Assembly: GCA_003223245.1 (NCBI GenBank)
Contig: QHYI01000136.1
Coordinates: 71,851 to 135,850 of the forward strand
Length of the DNA: 64,000 bases
From: Acidobacteriota bacterium
GTDB lineage: Bacteria > Acidobacteriota > Terriglobia > Acidiferrales > UBA7541
Direction of reading: 5' to 3'
The notes below the pieces were generated by a model that was not told where the DNA came from, searched no databases, and saw nothing but the letters and a program-made list of their open reading frames with translations. The position numbers and the translations under genes are program-made. Shown here piece after piece: positions 1 to 6,820 of the stretch; position 1 is the stretch's first letter, and every line of letters starts with the position of its first letter.

Positions 1-1
1 T

Positions 2-403
2 TGCGCGGCAAATCCGGGTTCGACCTGCCAAGCAGATGGGACGGCACAAGCTAAGCTAAATCTGCAGAATTGTTTCTACGGAACGTGCGCGACGCGGTTT
101 GGAATACCCCTATCAGCCCTGACCATCGCAAAATACGATCCGCTGCGCGGCGAGCCGTTCTTCCAGCTCGATATGCGCCTGGCGAAAAACATCAAGTTCG
201 GCGATCGCATGAACCTGCAACTGCTCGCGCAGGCGTTCAATCTGACAAACCGCGCCAACTACGGCAACAACTTTGGTGTCGGTGGCGCCGCCAACATTGC
301 CGATCCCGCGCACTTCGGCCATCCACAAGGCTTCATCAATCCGTCGAGCACCATCATCCCCCACGCACTTTGGGGTGAGCTCGGCTTCCGCTTCACTTTC
401 TAA
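2..403 (+). CDS. TonB-dependent receptor, C-terminal end (partial, 5' cut by window)
   Basis: The reading frame is open from the first bases of the window to the stop at 401-403, giving about 133 residues with no start. It ends in an outer-membrane beta-strand with terminal aromatic residues (GELGFRFTF), as barrel proteins do. The stretch LQLLAQAFNLTNRANY, with the invariant FNLTNR-like motif, is typical of the last strands of Oar-like TonB-dependent receptors with a carboxypeptidase-regulatory N-terminal domain, a family strongly expanded in Acidobacteriota. These proteins sit in the outer membrane and import large substrates such as glycans or siderophores; the substrate cannot be told from this piece. 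A strong terminator follows directly. Confidence 0.8.
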   Translation, partial: CAANPGSTCQADGTAQAKLNLQNCFYGTCATRFGIPLSALTIAKYDPLRGEPFFQLDMRLAKNIKFGDRMNLQLLAQAFNLTNRANYGNNFGVGGAANIADPAHFGHPQGFINPSSTIIPHALWGELGFRFTF

Positions 404-430
404 ATTGCGAGCATTTGCGAATCTGGAACA

Positions 431-469
431 AACCCTGGGCTGACTCGAGCGAGTCAGCCCAGGGTTTTT
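431..469 (+). terminator. Rho-independent terminator after the receptor gene
   Basis: A perfect 16-bp stem (431-446 with 451-466) closes a GAGC loop and runs into five T residues (465-469). It lies 28 bases after the receptor stop codon. The stem is symmetrical, but only the plus-strand side has a clean T tract directly after a plus-strand gene. Confidence 0.9.
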
Positions 470-620
470 GACTGCGGAAGTCTCACAGGCTCTTTTCCGC
501 GTGTTTTCTGTGGCATGCCTCGCTCCAGCCTTGCCTTCAACTTGACCCCAATTGCCTCGCACCCTAGAATGGAGCATTCACCGTGATGGATTTTTTCGAT
601 CTGGATGCGTTGCTTTAACG

Positions 621-642
621 GCCCAGCGGGCACCCGCTGGGC
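621..642 (+). promoter_or_regulatory. Perfect hairpin in the guaB leader
   Basis: A 10-bp inverted repeat (621-630 with 633-642, separated by CA) lies 57 bases upstream of the guaB start. No T run follows, so it is not an ordinary terminator. It could be an operator palindrome or a leader stem; the function is not known. Confidence 0.35.
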
Positions 643-698
643 TGCGTTGCATTATGGCGCCTTTTTCCAGGCGACCGATCCTTCTACGTGAGGTTGGA

Positions 699-2162
699 AT
701 GAACGATGGTTTGATTCCCGACGCGCTCACCTTTGACGACGTGGTGCTTTTGCCCGGCCGCTCGACGGTGTTGCCGACGGAAGTGGATACCACCACGCAT
801 TTTTCGCGCAAAGTGAAGTTGAATGTGCCGCTGGCGTCCGCGGCCATGGACACGGTTACGGAATCGCGTCTGGCCATAGCCATCGCCCGCCAAGGTGGTA
901 TCGGCATCGTGCATCGCAGCATGCCCGTTGAAAAACAAGCGGAAGAAGTAGACCGCGTGAAGCGCTCGGAAAGCGGCATGATCGTTGACCCGGTCACCAT
1001 TTCTCCGGACATCACCATCCGGCAAGCGCTGGAAATCATGAACAAGTACAAAATTTCGGGCCTGCCCGTAACGCGCGGCTCGCGCCTGACCGGGATTCTG
1101 ACCAACCGCGATTTGCGTTTCGAAAAAAATCATTCGCAACTGGTTAGCTCGGTGATGACCAAAGAAAATTTGGTGACCGTCCCCGTAGGCACCACTTTGG
1201 AGGAAGCCGAGCGCATTCTGCAGAAGCATCGCATCGAAAAATTGCTCGTCGTGGATCAGGACTTCAACTTGAAGGGCCTGATCACCGTGAAAGACATTCA
1301 GAAAAAATTGGAATACCCGCGCGCCGCGAAGGACGAGCATGGAAGATTGCGCGTGGGTGCCGCCGTTGGCGCCACCGGCGATTTTCTCGAGCGCGCCGTA
1401 GAATTGTCCAAAGCCAAAGTCGACGTGCTCGCGATTGACACGGCGCACGGTCATTCCTCCCGCGTGCTGGAAGCCATCAAAGCCATCCGCCACCGCTTGC
1501 CGGACATTCCGCTCGTCGCCGGAAATGTTGCCACCTACGAAGGCGCCAAAGAATTGATTTCGCTGGGCGTGGATGGCTTGAAAGTCGGCATCGGACCGGG
1601 ATCCATCTGCACCACGCGCGTGGTGACCGGCGCAGGCGTGCCGCAATTGACGGCCATCATGGAAGCCGCGCGCGCCGCGCGGGGCACCGACGTGCCGCTA
1701 ATTGCCGACGGCGGGATCAAGTATTCCGGCGATATTTCGAAAGCGCTCGCGGCGGGCGCGTCGTGCGTAATGATTGGAAGCCTGTTCGCGGGAACGGAAG
1801 AGTCTCCGGGTGAAACCATTCTGTATCAGGGCCGCACGTTCAAGTCGTATCGCGGCATGGGCTCCACCGGAGCGATGGAAGCCGGCTCTGACCGCTACGC
1901 CACCGTGCAGGATACCGACGAACGCGGCAAGTCTGTGCCGGAAGGCGTGGAAGGGCGCGTTCCCTACAAAGGGCCGCTGGGCGCTCTGACCGATCAGCTT
2001 GTCGGCGGGCTGCGAAGCGGGATGGGTTACGTAGGCGCGAGCACGCTCAAGGAACTGCAAGAGAAGAGCCGCTTCATTCGCGTCACTGCTGCTGGATTGC
2101 GCGAGAGCCATGTGCACGACGTCATCATCACCAAGGAAGCGCCGAATTATCGCATGGAGTAG
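699..2162 (+). CDS. guaB: Inosine-5'-monophosphate dehydrogenase
   Basis: Cytosolic enzyme that oxidises IMP to XMP with NAD+, the committed step of GMP synthesis. The 487-residue product has the usual family length. It begins with the conserved [10 protein letters not shown] segment, carries two CBS domains (about residues 95-205) inserted in the TIM barrel, and has the active-site loop GPGSICTTR with the catalytic cysteine near residue 304, followed by the DGGI phosphate-binding strand and the mobile flap around [20 protein letters not shown]. The frame stays open upstream, but the ATG at 699 matches the family N-terminus ([15 protein letters not shown]) and has a GTGAGG-like ribosome site. 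It stands alone between the receptor terminator and a VanZ-like gene. Confidence 0.97.
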   Translation: MNDGLIPDALTFDDVVLLPGRSTVLPTEVDTTTHFSRKVKLNVPLASAAMDTVTESRLAIAIARQGGIGIVHRSMPVEKQAEEVDRVKRSESGMIVDPVTISPDITIRQALEIMNKYKISGLPVTRGSRLTGILTNRDLRFEKNHSQLVSSVMTKENLVTVPVGTTLEEAERILQKHRIEKLLVVDQDFNLKGLITVKDIQKKLEYPRAAKDEHGRLRVGAAVGATGDFLERAVELSKAKVDVLAIDTAHGHSSRVLEAIKAIRHRLPDIPLVAGNVATYEGAKELISLGVDGLKVGIGPGSICTTRVVTGAGVPQLTAIMEAARAARGTDVPLIADGGIKYSGDISKALAAGASCVMIGSLFAGTEESPGETILYQGRTFKSYRGMGSTGAMEAGSDRYATVQDTDERGKSVPEGVEGRVPYKGPLGALTDQLVGGLRSGMGYVGASTLKELQEKSRFIRVTAAGLRESHVHDVIITKEAPNYRME

Positions 2163-2359
2163 CGCCCTTTGCTCACGCTCGCGCGATCGCGCAGAGAATC
2201 GATTGAACATGGCCTTGTGTTTTAACGCTTCGCCTTCACTGTCTTTCGTTGTAACTTAGCCTTTTGGACGGCGAGAATTCTCCTTTCCTCTGCGGCGTTG
2301 CGCAGCACGGAGAATCGAAAATCGTGCCAACAAGAAGAGAAGGGAACTGAACGCGAATC

Positions 2360-2890
2360 GTGGACTCCCAACCCTGGCGCAACCCGCGTCCCGCACCCAG
2401 CTTCTCGGAAATGCCCGCGAAAACTCCCGCGCCGCGCGCCGTGCGATGGTTGTGGACCTGGGGACCTGCCATTGTGTGGTCGGGCGCGATCTTCATCATG
2501 TCGACCGACGCTTTTTCAGCCGAACACACGAAATGGTTCTTCGAACCGATTCTGCGCTGGCTGATTCCTGGCTTGGCGCAAAGCCAGTATGACTTCATGC
2601 ATCACATCATTCGTAAGTGCGCGCATTTGACGGAATACTATGTATATTTCGTGCTGCTCTATCGCGCGGTGCGAGCTGGCCGAGCCGGCTGGCGTTGGGC
2701 CTGGGGAACCGCCGCGTTGCTGATTGCTGCGGCGTACTCTCTGACAGATGAATTTCATCAGTCGTTCGTGGCCAGCCGGACCGCTTCGCCTTACGATTCG
2801 CTGCTCGATACCACGGGTGCGTTTGTCGCATTGGTGGTGCTGTGGTTCTGGTTCCGGCCGCGGCGCAGCGCCTGGCGGAGTCGCCTTTGA
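2360..2890 (+). CDS. VanZ-like family membrane protein
   Basis: A 176-residue protein with about four transmembrane helices. Family hallmarks are visible: the second helix pair around FMHHIIRKCAHLTEYYVYF and the segment TDEFHQSFVASRTASPYDSLLDTTGA, which matches the conserved DE.HQ...R..s..D...N/T.G block of VanZ-like proteins. The name comes from the teicoplanin-resistance accessory gene vanZ, but most members have no proven role. The GTG at 2360 has a poorly spaced ribosome site; an ATG at 2411 (MPAKTPAPRAVRWLW) is an alternative start that keeps all helices. It lies 197 bases after guaB with no obvious operon link. Confidence 0.85.
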   Translation: MDSQPWRNPRPAPSFSEMPAKTPAPRAVRWLWTWGPAIVWSGAIFIMSTDAFSAEHTKWFFEPILRWLIPGLAQSQYDFMHHIIRKCAHLTEYYVYFVLLYRAVRAGRAGWRWAWGTAALLIAAAYSLTDEFHQSFVASRTASPYDSLLDTTGAFVALVVLWFWFRPRRSAWRSRL

Positions 2891-3058
2891 AAGCACCGCC
2901 CCGAAAAGACGCAAAGGGGAAGCCCCATAAATTGCCCATAAATTGAATATAGCTTCTGCGATTCGGGAACGCGCTCTGACGCCTTTTTGCCCTTTTTCTC
3001 TTCCGCCGACGGAATAAACAGACGAAAAGGCAGTCCCCTTGTGTGGAGGGGATGGAAC

Positions 3059-3182
3059 TATAATGTTCCTTGCTCGTTGGGCAACGAGCAGGTCCTGTCG
3101 GGGCATCTTTTTTGGCGGACCGGGACAGACTGGCCGGGTGGATAGCCGCCATTCCTGTAAATTTGCTACGTAAGGGGAAAGT
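3059..3182 (+). promoter_or_regulatory. Promoter -10 box and structured leader of the cupredoxin gene
   Basis: A perfect TATAAT lies at 3059-3064, although no good -35 box is at standard distance. The putative transcript then begins with a 9-bp stem (3071-3079 with 3082-3090), followed by a T-rich run (3108-3113) and a second set of complementary blocks (GGTCC/CTGTC with GGACC/GACAG, about 3091-3130) before the start codon at 3183. The alternation of stem, U run and second stem resembles an attenuator, but no known riboswitch family is recognised. Confidence 0.4.
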
Positions 3183-3611
3183 ATGAAACAGATTACAAGG
3201 TGTGCGCTGTTGATTGCGGCCGTCGGTTTTTTCCTGATCATCAATCCATTCTCGGCAGGCTTCATCTCGATTCACGCTCAGGATCAAAACATTCAGACCA
3301 TTGAAGTTACGGCAAAAAAGTACGAGTTTTCGCCCTCGCCCATTCATGTGAAAGCCGGAACCAAAGTTCAGCTTAAGATTACCGCCGTGGACCACGATCA
3401 CGGTTTCAAAATCGCGACGGTTCCCGAAGGCGTCTCGGACAATAAGCCCGGGTTAGTTTTTGCTTCGCCGCAGGAATGCTTCCAGCTAAAAAAGAAGCAA
3501 ACAACAACGATTGAGTTCGTGGCCCAAACACCGGGCACCTACGCCTTTCGCTGCTGTCATGTTTGCGGTTTCGGCCACAAAGGCATGCACAGCGAGCTGA
3601 TCGTCGAATAG
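3183..3611 (+). CDS. Secreted single-domain cupredoxin with a CuA-type site
   Basis: A 142-residue protein with an N-terminal signal peptide/membrane anchor (hydrophobic residues about 8-30) followed by one cupredoxin domain. The copper ligand pattern is that of the binuclear CuA centre of cytochrome oxidase subunit II: a histidine in DHDHGF (His73), then C124-x3-C128-x3-H132-x2-M135 near the C-terminus, with an additional Cys125. It lacks the transmembrane hairpin of a real subunit II and no other oxidase subunit is nearby. Likely roles are periplasmic electron transfer or copper handling; this is inference from the ligand set. An ATG at 3183 preceded by GGGGAAAGT supports the start. Confidence 0.85.
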   Translation: MKQITRCALLIAAVGFFLIINPFSAGFISIHAQDQNIQTIEVTAKKYEFSPSPIHVKAGTKVQLKITAVDHDHGFKIATVPEGVSDNKPGLVFASPQECFQLKKKQTTTIEFVAQTPGTYAFRCCHVCGFGHKGMHSELIVE

Positions 3612-3949
3612 CTTTCGCGGTAACGTGCTGCCAGTACGGCAAATGGGTTGCCCGAGAGCCGCGCGGCACGTCATCTTCACGAACTATTGAATCTCGCAAA
3701 ATATTGCGACCGTGCCCTTTGGAGTCTGTGGTTCCGGCTCCCCGACCCTGTGCCAGCTCGCGCCGGACTTGTGAATACAGGCTCTTGTGGGCCTCAGATT
3801 CTTCCACGGTGTTCGAGCTTAGGGCGGGGCCTATCTCCAAAACAGGCTGCTGGCTCACGCCAGGCCTCGGTGCGGCCCGACCTCTCCGGAACCCACGCTC
3901 TTCCCGTGTAGTTTCCTCGGCCCGCATTCAACATACAAGTCAACCGTTA
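3612..3949. other. Gene-free stretch between cupredoxin and BlaI remnant
   Basis: About 340 bases without a convincing gene. Open frames cross it on both strands, but their translations have no recognisable family features. It may contain the decayed upstream region of the BlaI-type remnant. Confidence 0.4.
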
Positions 3950-4249
3950 TTGAACTTGCCGAAGCTCACGAAGTTGGAACTGCAGATCGTGGAAGCGGTT
4001 TGGAGCCGAGGTGCGTCCTCCATTCGCGAAATTCAAGAAGCGTTTCCGGAACGCCGCCGGCCCGCTTACACGACCGTTCAGACTACTGTGTACCGTATGG
4101 AACGCAAGAAAGTCGAACACGGACCCTCGTTCCTTGCGGCAATTCATGAGCAGCTCGGCCTTACGCTGCTCCCATCGAACGAGCAAACTGCTCGTGTTGA
4201 AGCCCTCGTCATCGATCACGCCGAACGACTCACCGGAAACCAGCACTAG
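3950..4249 (+). pseudogene. BlaI/MecI-type repressor head fused to a DUF3738 (TIGR03435) tail
   Basis: From the TTG near 3950 the frame encodes LNLPKLTKLELQIVEAVW and then SIREIQEAFPERRRPAYTTV, the winged-helix half of BlaI/MecI/CopY repressors, up to about MERKKV. The next residues, HGPSFLAAIHEQLGLTLL and VEALVIDHAERLTGNQ, are not BlaI: they match the C-terminus of the soil-bacterial DUF3738 family (consensus GPS.F.A.QEQLGLKLE....VEVLVIDH.EKP..N). In Acidobacteriota a BlaI gene is often followed by an M56 (BlaR1-like) peptidase or a DUF3738 protein. The simplest reading is an in-frame deletion that removed the back of blaI and nearly all of the next gene. The product would keep DNA binding but lose the dimerisation/cleavage domain. 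Confidence 0.75.
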
Positions 4250-4573
4250 GACGCAGCACGCCTAAACTGATTCCCTTAGCAGCTTATGTCTCTCTCTCTG
4301 CGCTCGCTTCCATGAATGTGTCATCCGTATAAAATGTGTCATGCTGACCGAAGCGAAGGATCTCTCTTCCTCTTCTTTCTCAGCATATATCGCCTGCGAA
4401 ACCCTCGCGGAATCTGTGGCGGCGGGTCGTTAGCCCCTCGCTTTTACTAGAGGCTCTTTCGCGGTGCTGGCTTCCCAGGATTACCGCAAATTCCTGTTAA
4501 CCGCGGCTGCCTTTCATTCGTATCTAAAAATAGACATCCTGGTGCGGGATTCGTTCGAAGAAGGAGGCCCGTG
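4250..4573 (+). repeat. Intergenic stretch with a dispersed-repeat-like segment (4336-4370)
   Basis: No gene is seen in these 320 bases. Within them, around 4336-4370, a segment reading TGTCATGCTGACCGAAGC followed by GAAGGATCTC closely resembles a short repeat (TGTCAT.CTGAGCGAAGCGAAGGATCT) that recurs in the intergenic DNA of many environmental bacteria, including Acidobacteriota. The identification rests on memory of that consensus; only one copy was noticed in this window. Confidence 0.4.
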
Positions 4574-5488
4574 GTGCAGAGAAGTCCGCGACTCTGGTTA
4601 AGAGCGGGGTGTTTGCCGCTCTTGCTGATGATTTTTGCTGCGAGCTCGATGATGGCTGTCGCACGCTCCGCTCCGCTCCAGAAGAAAACCTCGCCAGCGG
4701 CGGTCACGCAGGAAAGCAAGGATATTGAAGCTGTTCGCTCCGAACTATTGGAGTTATTGCGGTTGAGTCCGAAGCTCACCATGGCGGTTTCAGCCGACCC
4801 CACTCTCCTCGCGGACGAAGCTTACGTGAGCCGCAATAACCCTGAGCTTGCTGAGTTTCTCCATAGCCACCCCGAGGTCGTCCGCAATCCAGAGTTTTAC
4901 TTGTTTTTTCCCAATGATTTCCCGGGCAGGGGAGGCCGACAAGGGTTTCAGGCTACCGTATGGCCTGAACTTCGAGGCACCGAGAGAACGCCAATTGAAG
5001 TCCTGAACTCTCAAGTGATTGCTTTTCTCGTGTTCGTGTTGATCCTTGGCGCGCTACTTTGGATTTTTCGTATCGTGTTAGAGAACAAAAAATGGAACAA
5101 GCTCCACAAGATGCAAACGGAGCTCTTTAGCAAACTTCTGGACAGGTCCAGCACAAACGAAGAGCTGCTTGCCTCATTTCGCAGCAGCGCCGGAAAACCA
5201 TTTTTCGACTGGGCTACTATCGAGTCCCGCCTGGGGAGCCCCCTGAGCCGGGTCTTCCTGCCACTGCAGTTCGGTATTGTGCTGACTTTGGGAGGGGGAG
5301 GGTTCCTCTTTCTGCGCCACAGTGGCCCACCAGAGCACGATGCTTGGCCTTTCCTTGTACTTGGAACTTTTGCGTTTACCTTGGGAATAGGTTTTATCAT
5401 CTCAGCTGGCGTTTCCTACTTGCTGGCCCGGCATCTGGGAATGCTGCCTGGTTCGGCCAAGGCACATGAGACTGGCACAAGCGACTGA
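4574..5488 (+). CDS. Membrane protein of unknown function beside the ECF sigma factor
   Basis: About 304 residues. It has an N-terminal signal/anchor, then an extracytoplasmic helical region containing ELLELLRLSPKLTMAVSADP and NPELAEFLHSHPEV, a transmembrane helix about residues 145-165, a cytoplasmic helical linker (KKWNKLHKMQTELFSKLLDR) and two more membrane helices near 230-250 and 258-286. The linker resembles the segment often seen in acidobacterial proteins next to ECF sigma genes. AAGGAGG at 4561-4567 is three bases from a GTG at 4571 and six from the GTG at 4574, so the latter is preferred. It lies 18 bases upstream of the sigma factor, so the three genes probably form one operon; a sensor or anti-sigma partner role is inference. 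Confidence 0.75.
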   Translation: MQRSPRLWLRAGCLPLLLMIFAASSMMAVARSAPLQKKTSPAAVTQESKDIEAVRSELLELLRLSPKLTMAVSADPTLLADEAYVSRNNPELAEFLHSHPEVVRNPEFYLFFPNDFPGRGGRQGFQATVWPELRGTERTPIEVLNSQVIAFLVFVLILGALLWIFRIVLENKKWNKLHKMQTELFSKLLDRSSTNEELLASFRSSAGKPFFDWATIESRLGSPLSRVFLPLQFGIVLTLGGGGFLFLRHSGPPEHDAWPFLVLGTFAFTLGIGFIISAGVSYLLARHLGMLPGSAKAHETGTSD

Positions 5489-5506
5489 TCGCCTGGCAAC
5501 CTGAAG

Positions 5507-6097
5507 ATGAAGACCACTTCCATCCCGTGGCAAGGCGCGATTCCCCAACTGGATGCCGCCGATGCGGCAGATAGCAGTGGTCTGTCCATGAATCATGAGG
5601 AATTTGCCTACTTTTATCAACGTACCGCCCGCCCGGTGTGGAGCTACCTCGTCCATGTCTCAGGCAACCCCGCTCTCGCGGACGATTTGTTGCAGGAAAG
5701 CTATCTGCGCTTTTTGTGTGCGGCGCGCCTGAGCGACGGTGAAGGGGCTTGTCGGCGCTATCTATTTCGCATTGCCACGAACCTTCTCCGTGATCATTGG
5801 CGCCGGCGCGCTCCCGCTTCGCTAGAGGGCCTCCCGGAAGAAGCCTGCGGGACAGATCAGGGCTCCGACATCGCCCAAATCGATTCTCAAAGAATGCTTG
5901 CTCGCGCTTTCCATCGCATGCGTCCTCTGGAGCGCCAATTGCTCTGGCTTGCTTATGCGGAAGGAGCAACGCATGCCGAAATCGCGGAGATTACCGGACT
6001 GCGTACGGCGGGTATTCGCATGCTGTTGTACCGTGCCCGGCGGAAGCTGGCCCGTCTCCTGAAACAACGCCCGGCAATTCCGCGGAAGGGATTATGA
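5507..6097 (+). CDS. ECF-type RNA polymerase sigma factor
   Basis: A 196-residue sigma-70 family protein of ECF size. Region 2 is visible as YLVHVSGNPALADDLLQESY plus the DNA-melting helix RYLFRIATNLLRDHWRR. Region 4 contains the helix-turn-helix in LLWLAYAEGATHAEIAEITG followed by a basic recognition helix ending RARRKLARLL. There is an unusual N-terminal extension of about 25 residues; an internal ATG (MNHEEFAYFY, near 5588) may be the real start. The stop codon overlaps the next start in an ATGA (6094-6097), so translation of the sigma factor and the downstream membrane protein is likely coupled. Confidence 0.93.
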   Translation: MKTTSIPWQGAIPQLDAADAADSSGLSMNHEEFAYFYQRTARPVWSYLVHVSGNPALADDLLQESYLRFLCAARLSDGEGACRRYLFRIATNLLRDHWRRRAPASLEGLPEEACGTDQGSDIAQIDSQRMLARAFHRMRPLERQLLWLAYAEGATHAEIAEITGLRTAGIRMLLYRARRKLARLLKQRPAIPRKGL

Positions 6098-6627
6098 ATT
6101 TGTTCTGCTGCACATCGGAAATGGCACTGGAAGCAACGCTCCGCCAAGGCCGCTGGCCGCACGCCTGCGATCCTGATCTGCGCGCTCACGTGGACGGCTG
6201 CCGCGATTGTCAGGAACTTGTTTTGATCGCGCAAGCTTTGCAAAGAGCGAGATCGAACCGGGAGCAGCCGGCCGGGCTCCACCTTGCCCGCGTCAGCGGG
6301 TCTCCCGGCTTGTTGTGGTGGCGTGCCCAATTGCGTCGCCGGAAGGAAGCGATCCAGCGTGTAAGCGAACCCGTGAGCTTGGCGGAAAAGGTCGGTTTTG
6401 TCGGGCTGCTTGCAGCGTTCTTGGTTGCAATCTGGCAATGGGGCCGGTTCGCCGACTTGCTGAGCCTTTTTCAAAGCTTTTCGAATTCCGGTCTTTCTGA
6501 ACTGAAAGACTTCTGGGCTGCGTCATTCGGTGCGAGCTTCTGGATGACAGTCTTGGGAGTCGCAGCACTGGGTGCACTGGTTTTCTTTGCGACTCTTGCC
6601 GTTTTCCTGCTGAAAGACGAGACCTAA
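6094..6627 (+). CDS. Probable membrane anti-sigma factor (zinc-finger type)
   Basis: A 177-residue protein whose start overlaps the sigma-factor stop. The N-terminal half has H-x-C...AHVDGCRDCQELV, a CxxC preceded by histidine, like the anti-sigma zinc-binding domain (ZAS/zf-HC2). The C-terminal half has two transmembrane helices (about residues 104-121 and 148-172). The layout fits an inner-membrane anti-sigma factor that binds the sigma factor through its cytoplasmic zinc domain. Sequence identity to a named family is weak, so the call leans on the context and the cysteine motif. Confidence 0.75.
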   Translation: MNLFCCTSEMALEATLRQGRWPHACDPDLRAHVDGCRDCQELVLIAQALQRARSNREQPAGLHLARVSGSPGLLWWRAQLRRRKEAIQRVSEPVSLAEKVGFVGLLAAFLVAIWQWGRFADLLSLFQSFSNSGLSELKDFWAASFGASFWMTVLGVAALGALVFFATLAVFLLKDET

Positions 6628-6820
6628 CGCGGTTCAACAAAACGACGCCATCCGGGAACGGTGGTCAAGTGGCCCGTAGGGTGCGCGGAGGGTGCCGCAT
6701 CCTTTCTCGGGCTTTCAAAACGTGCGGGTTATGGATTCTCCGCTTCCGACCTCGAACCTTCTAACCCCTGCCCCTTTTCCGCTATTCCAACCTCTAATCT
6801 CCAACTTCTAAGCTCTGCCT

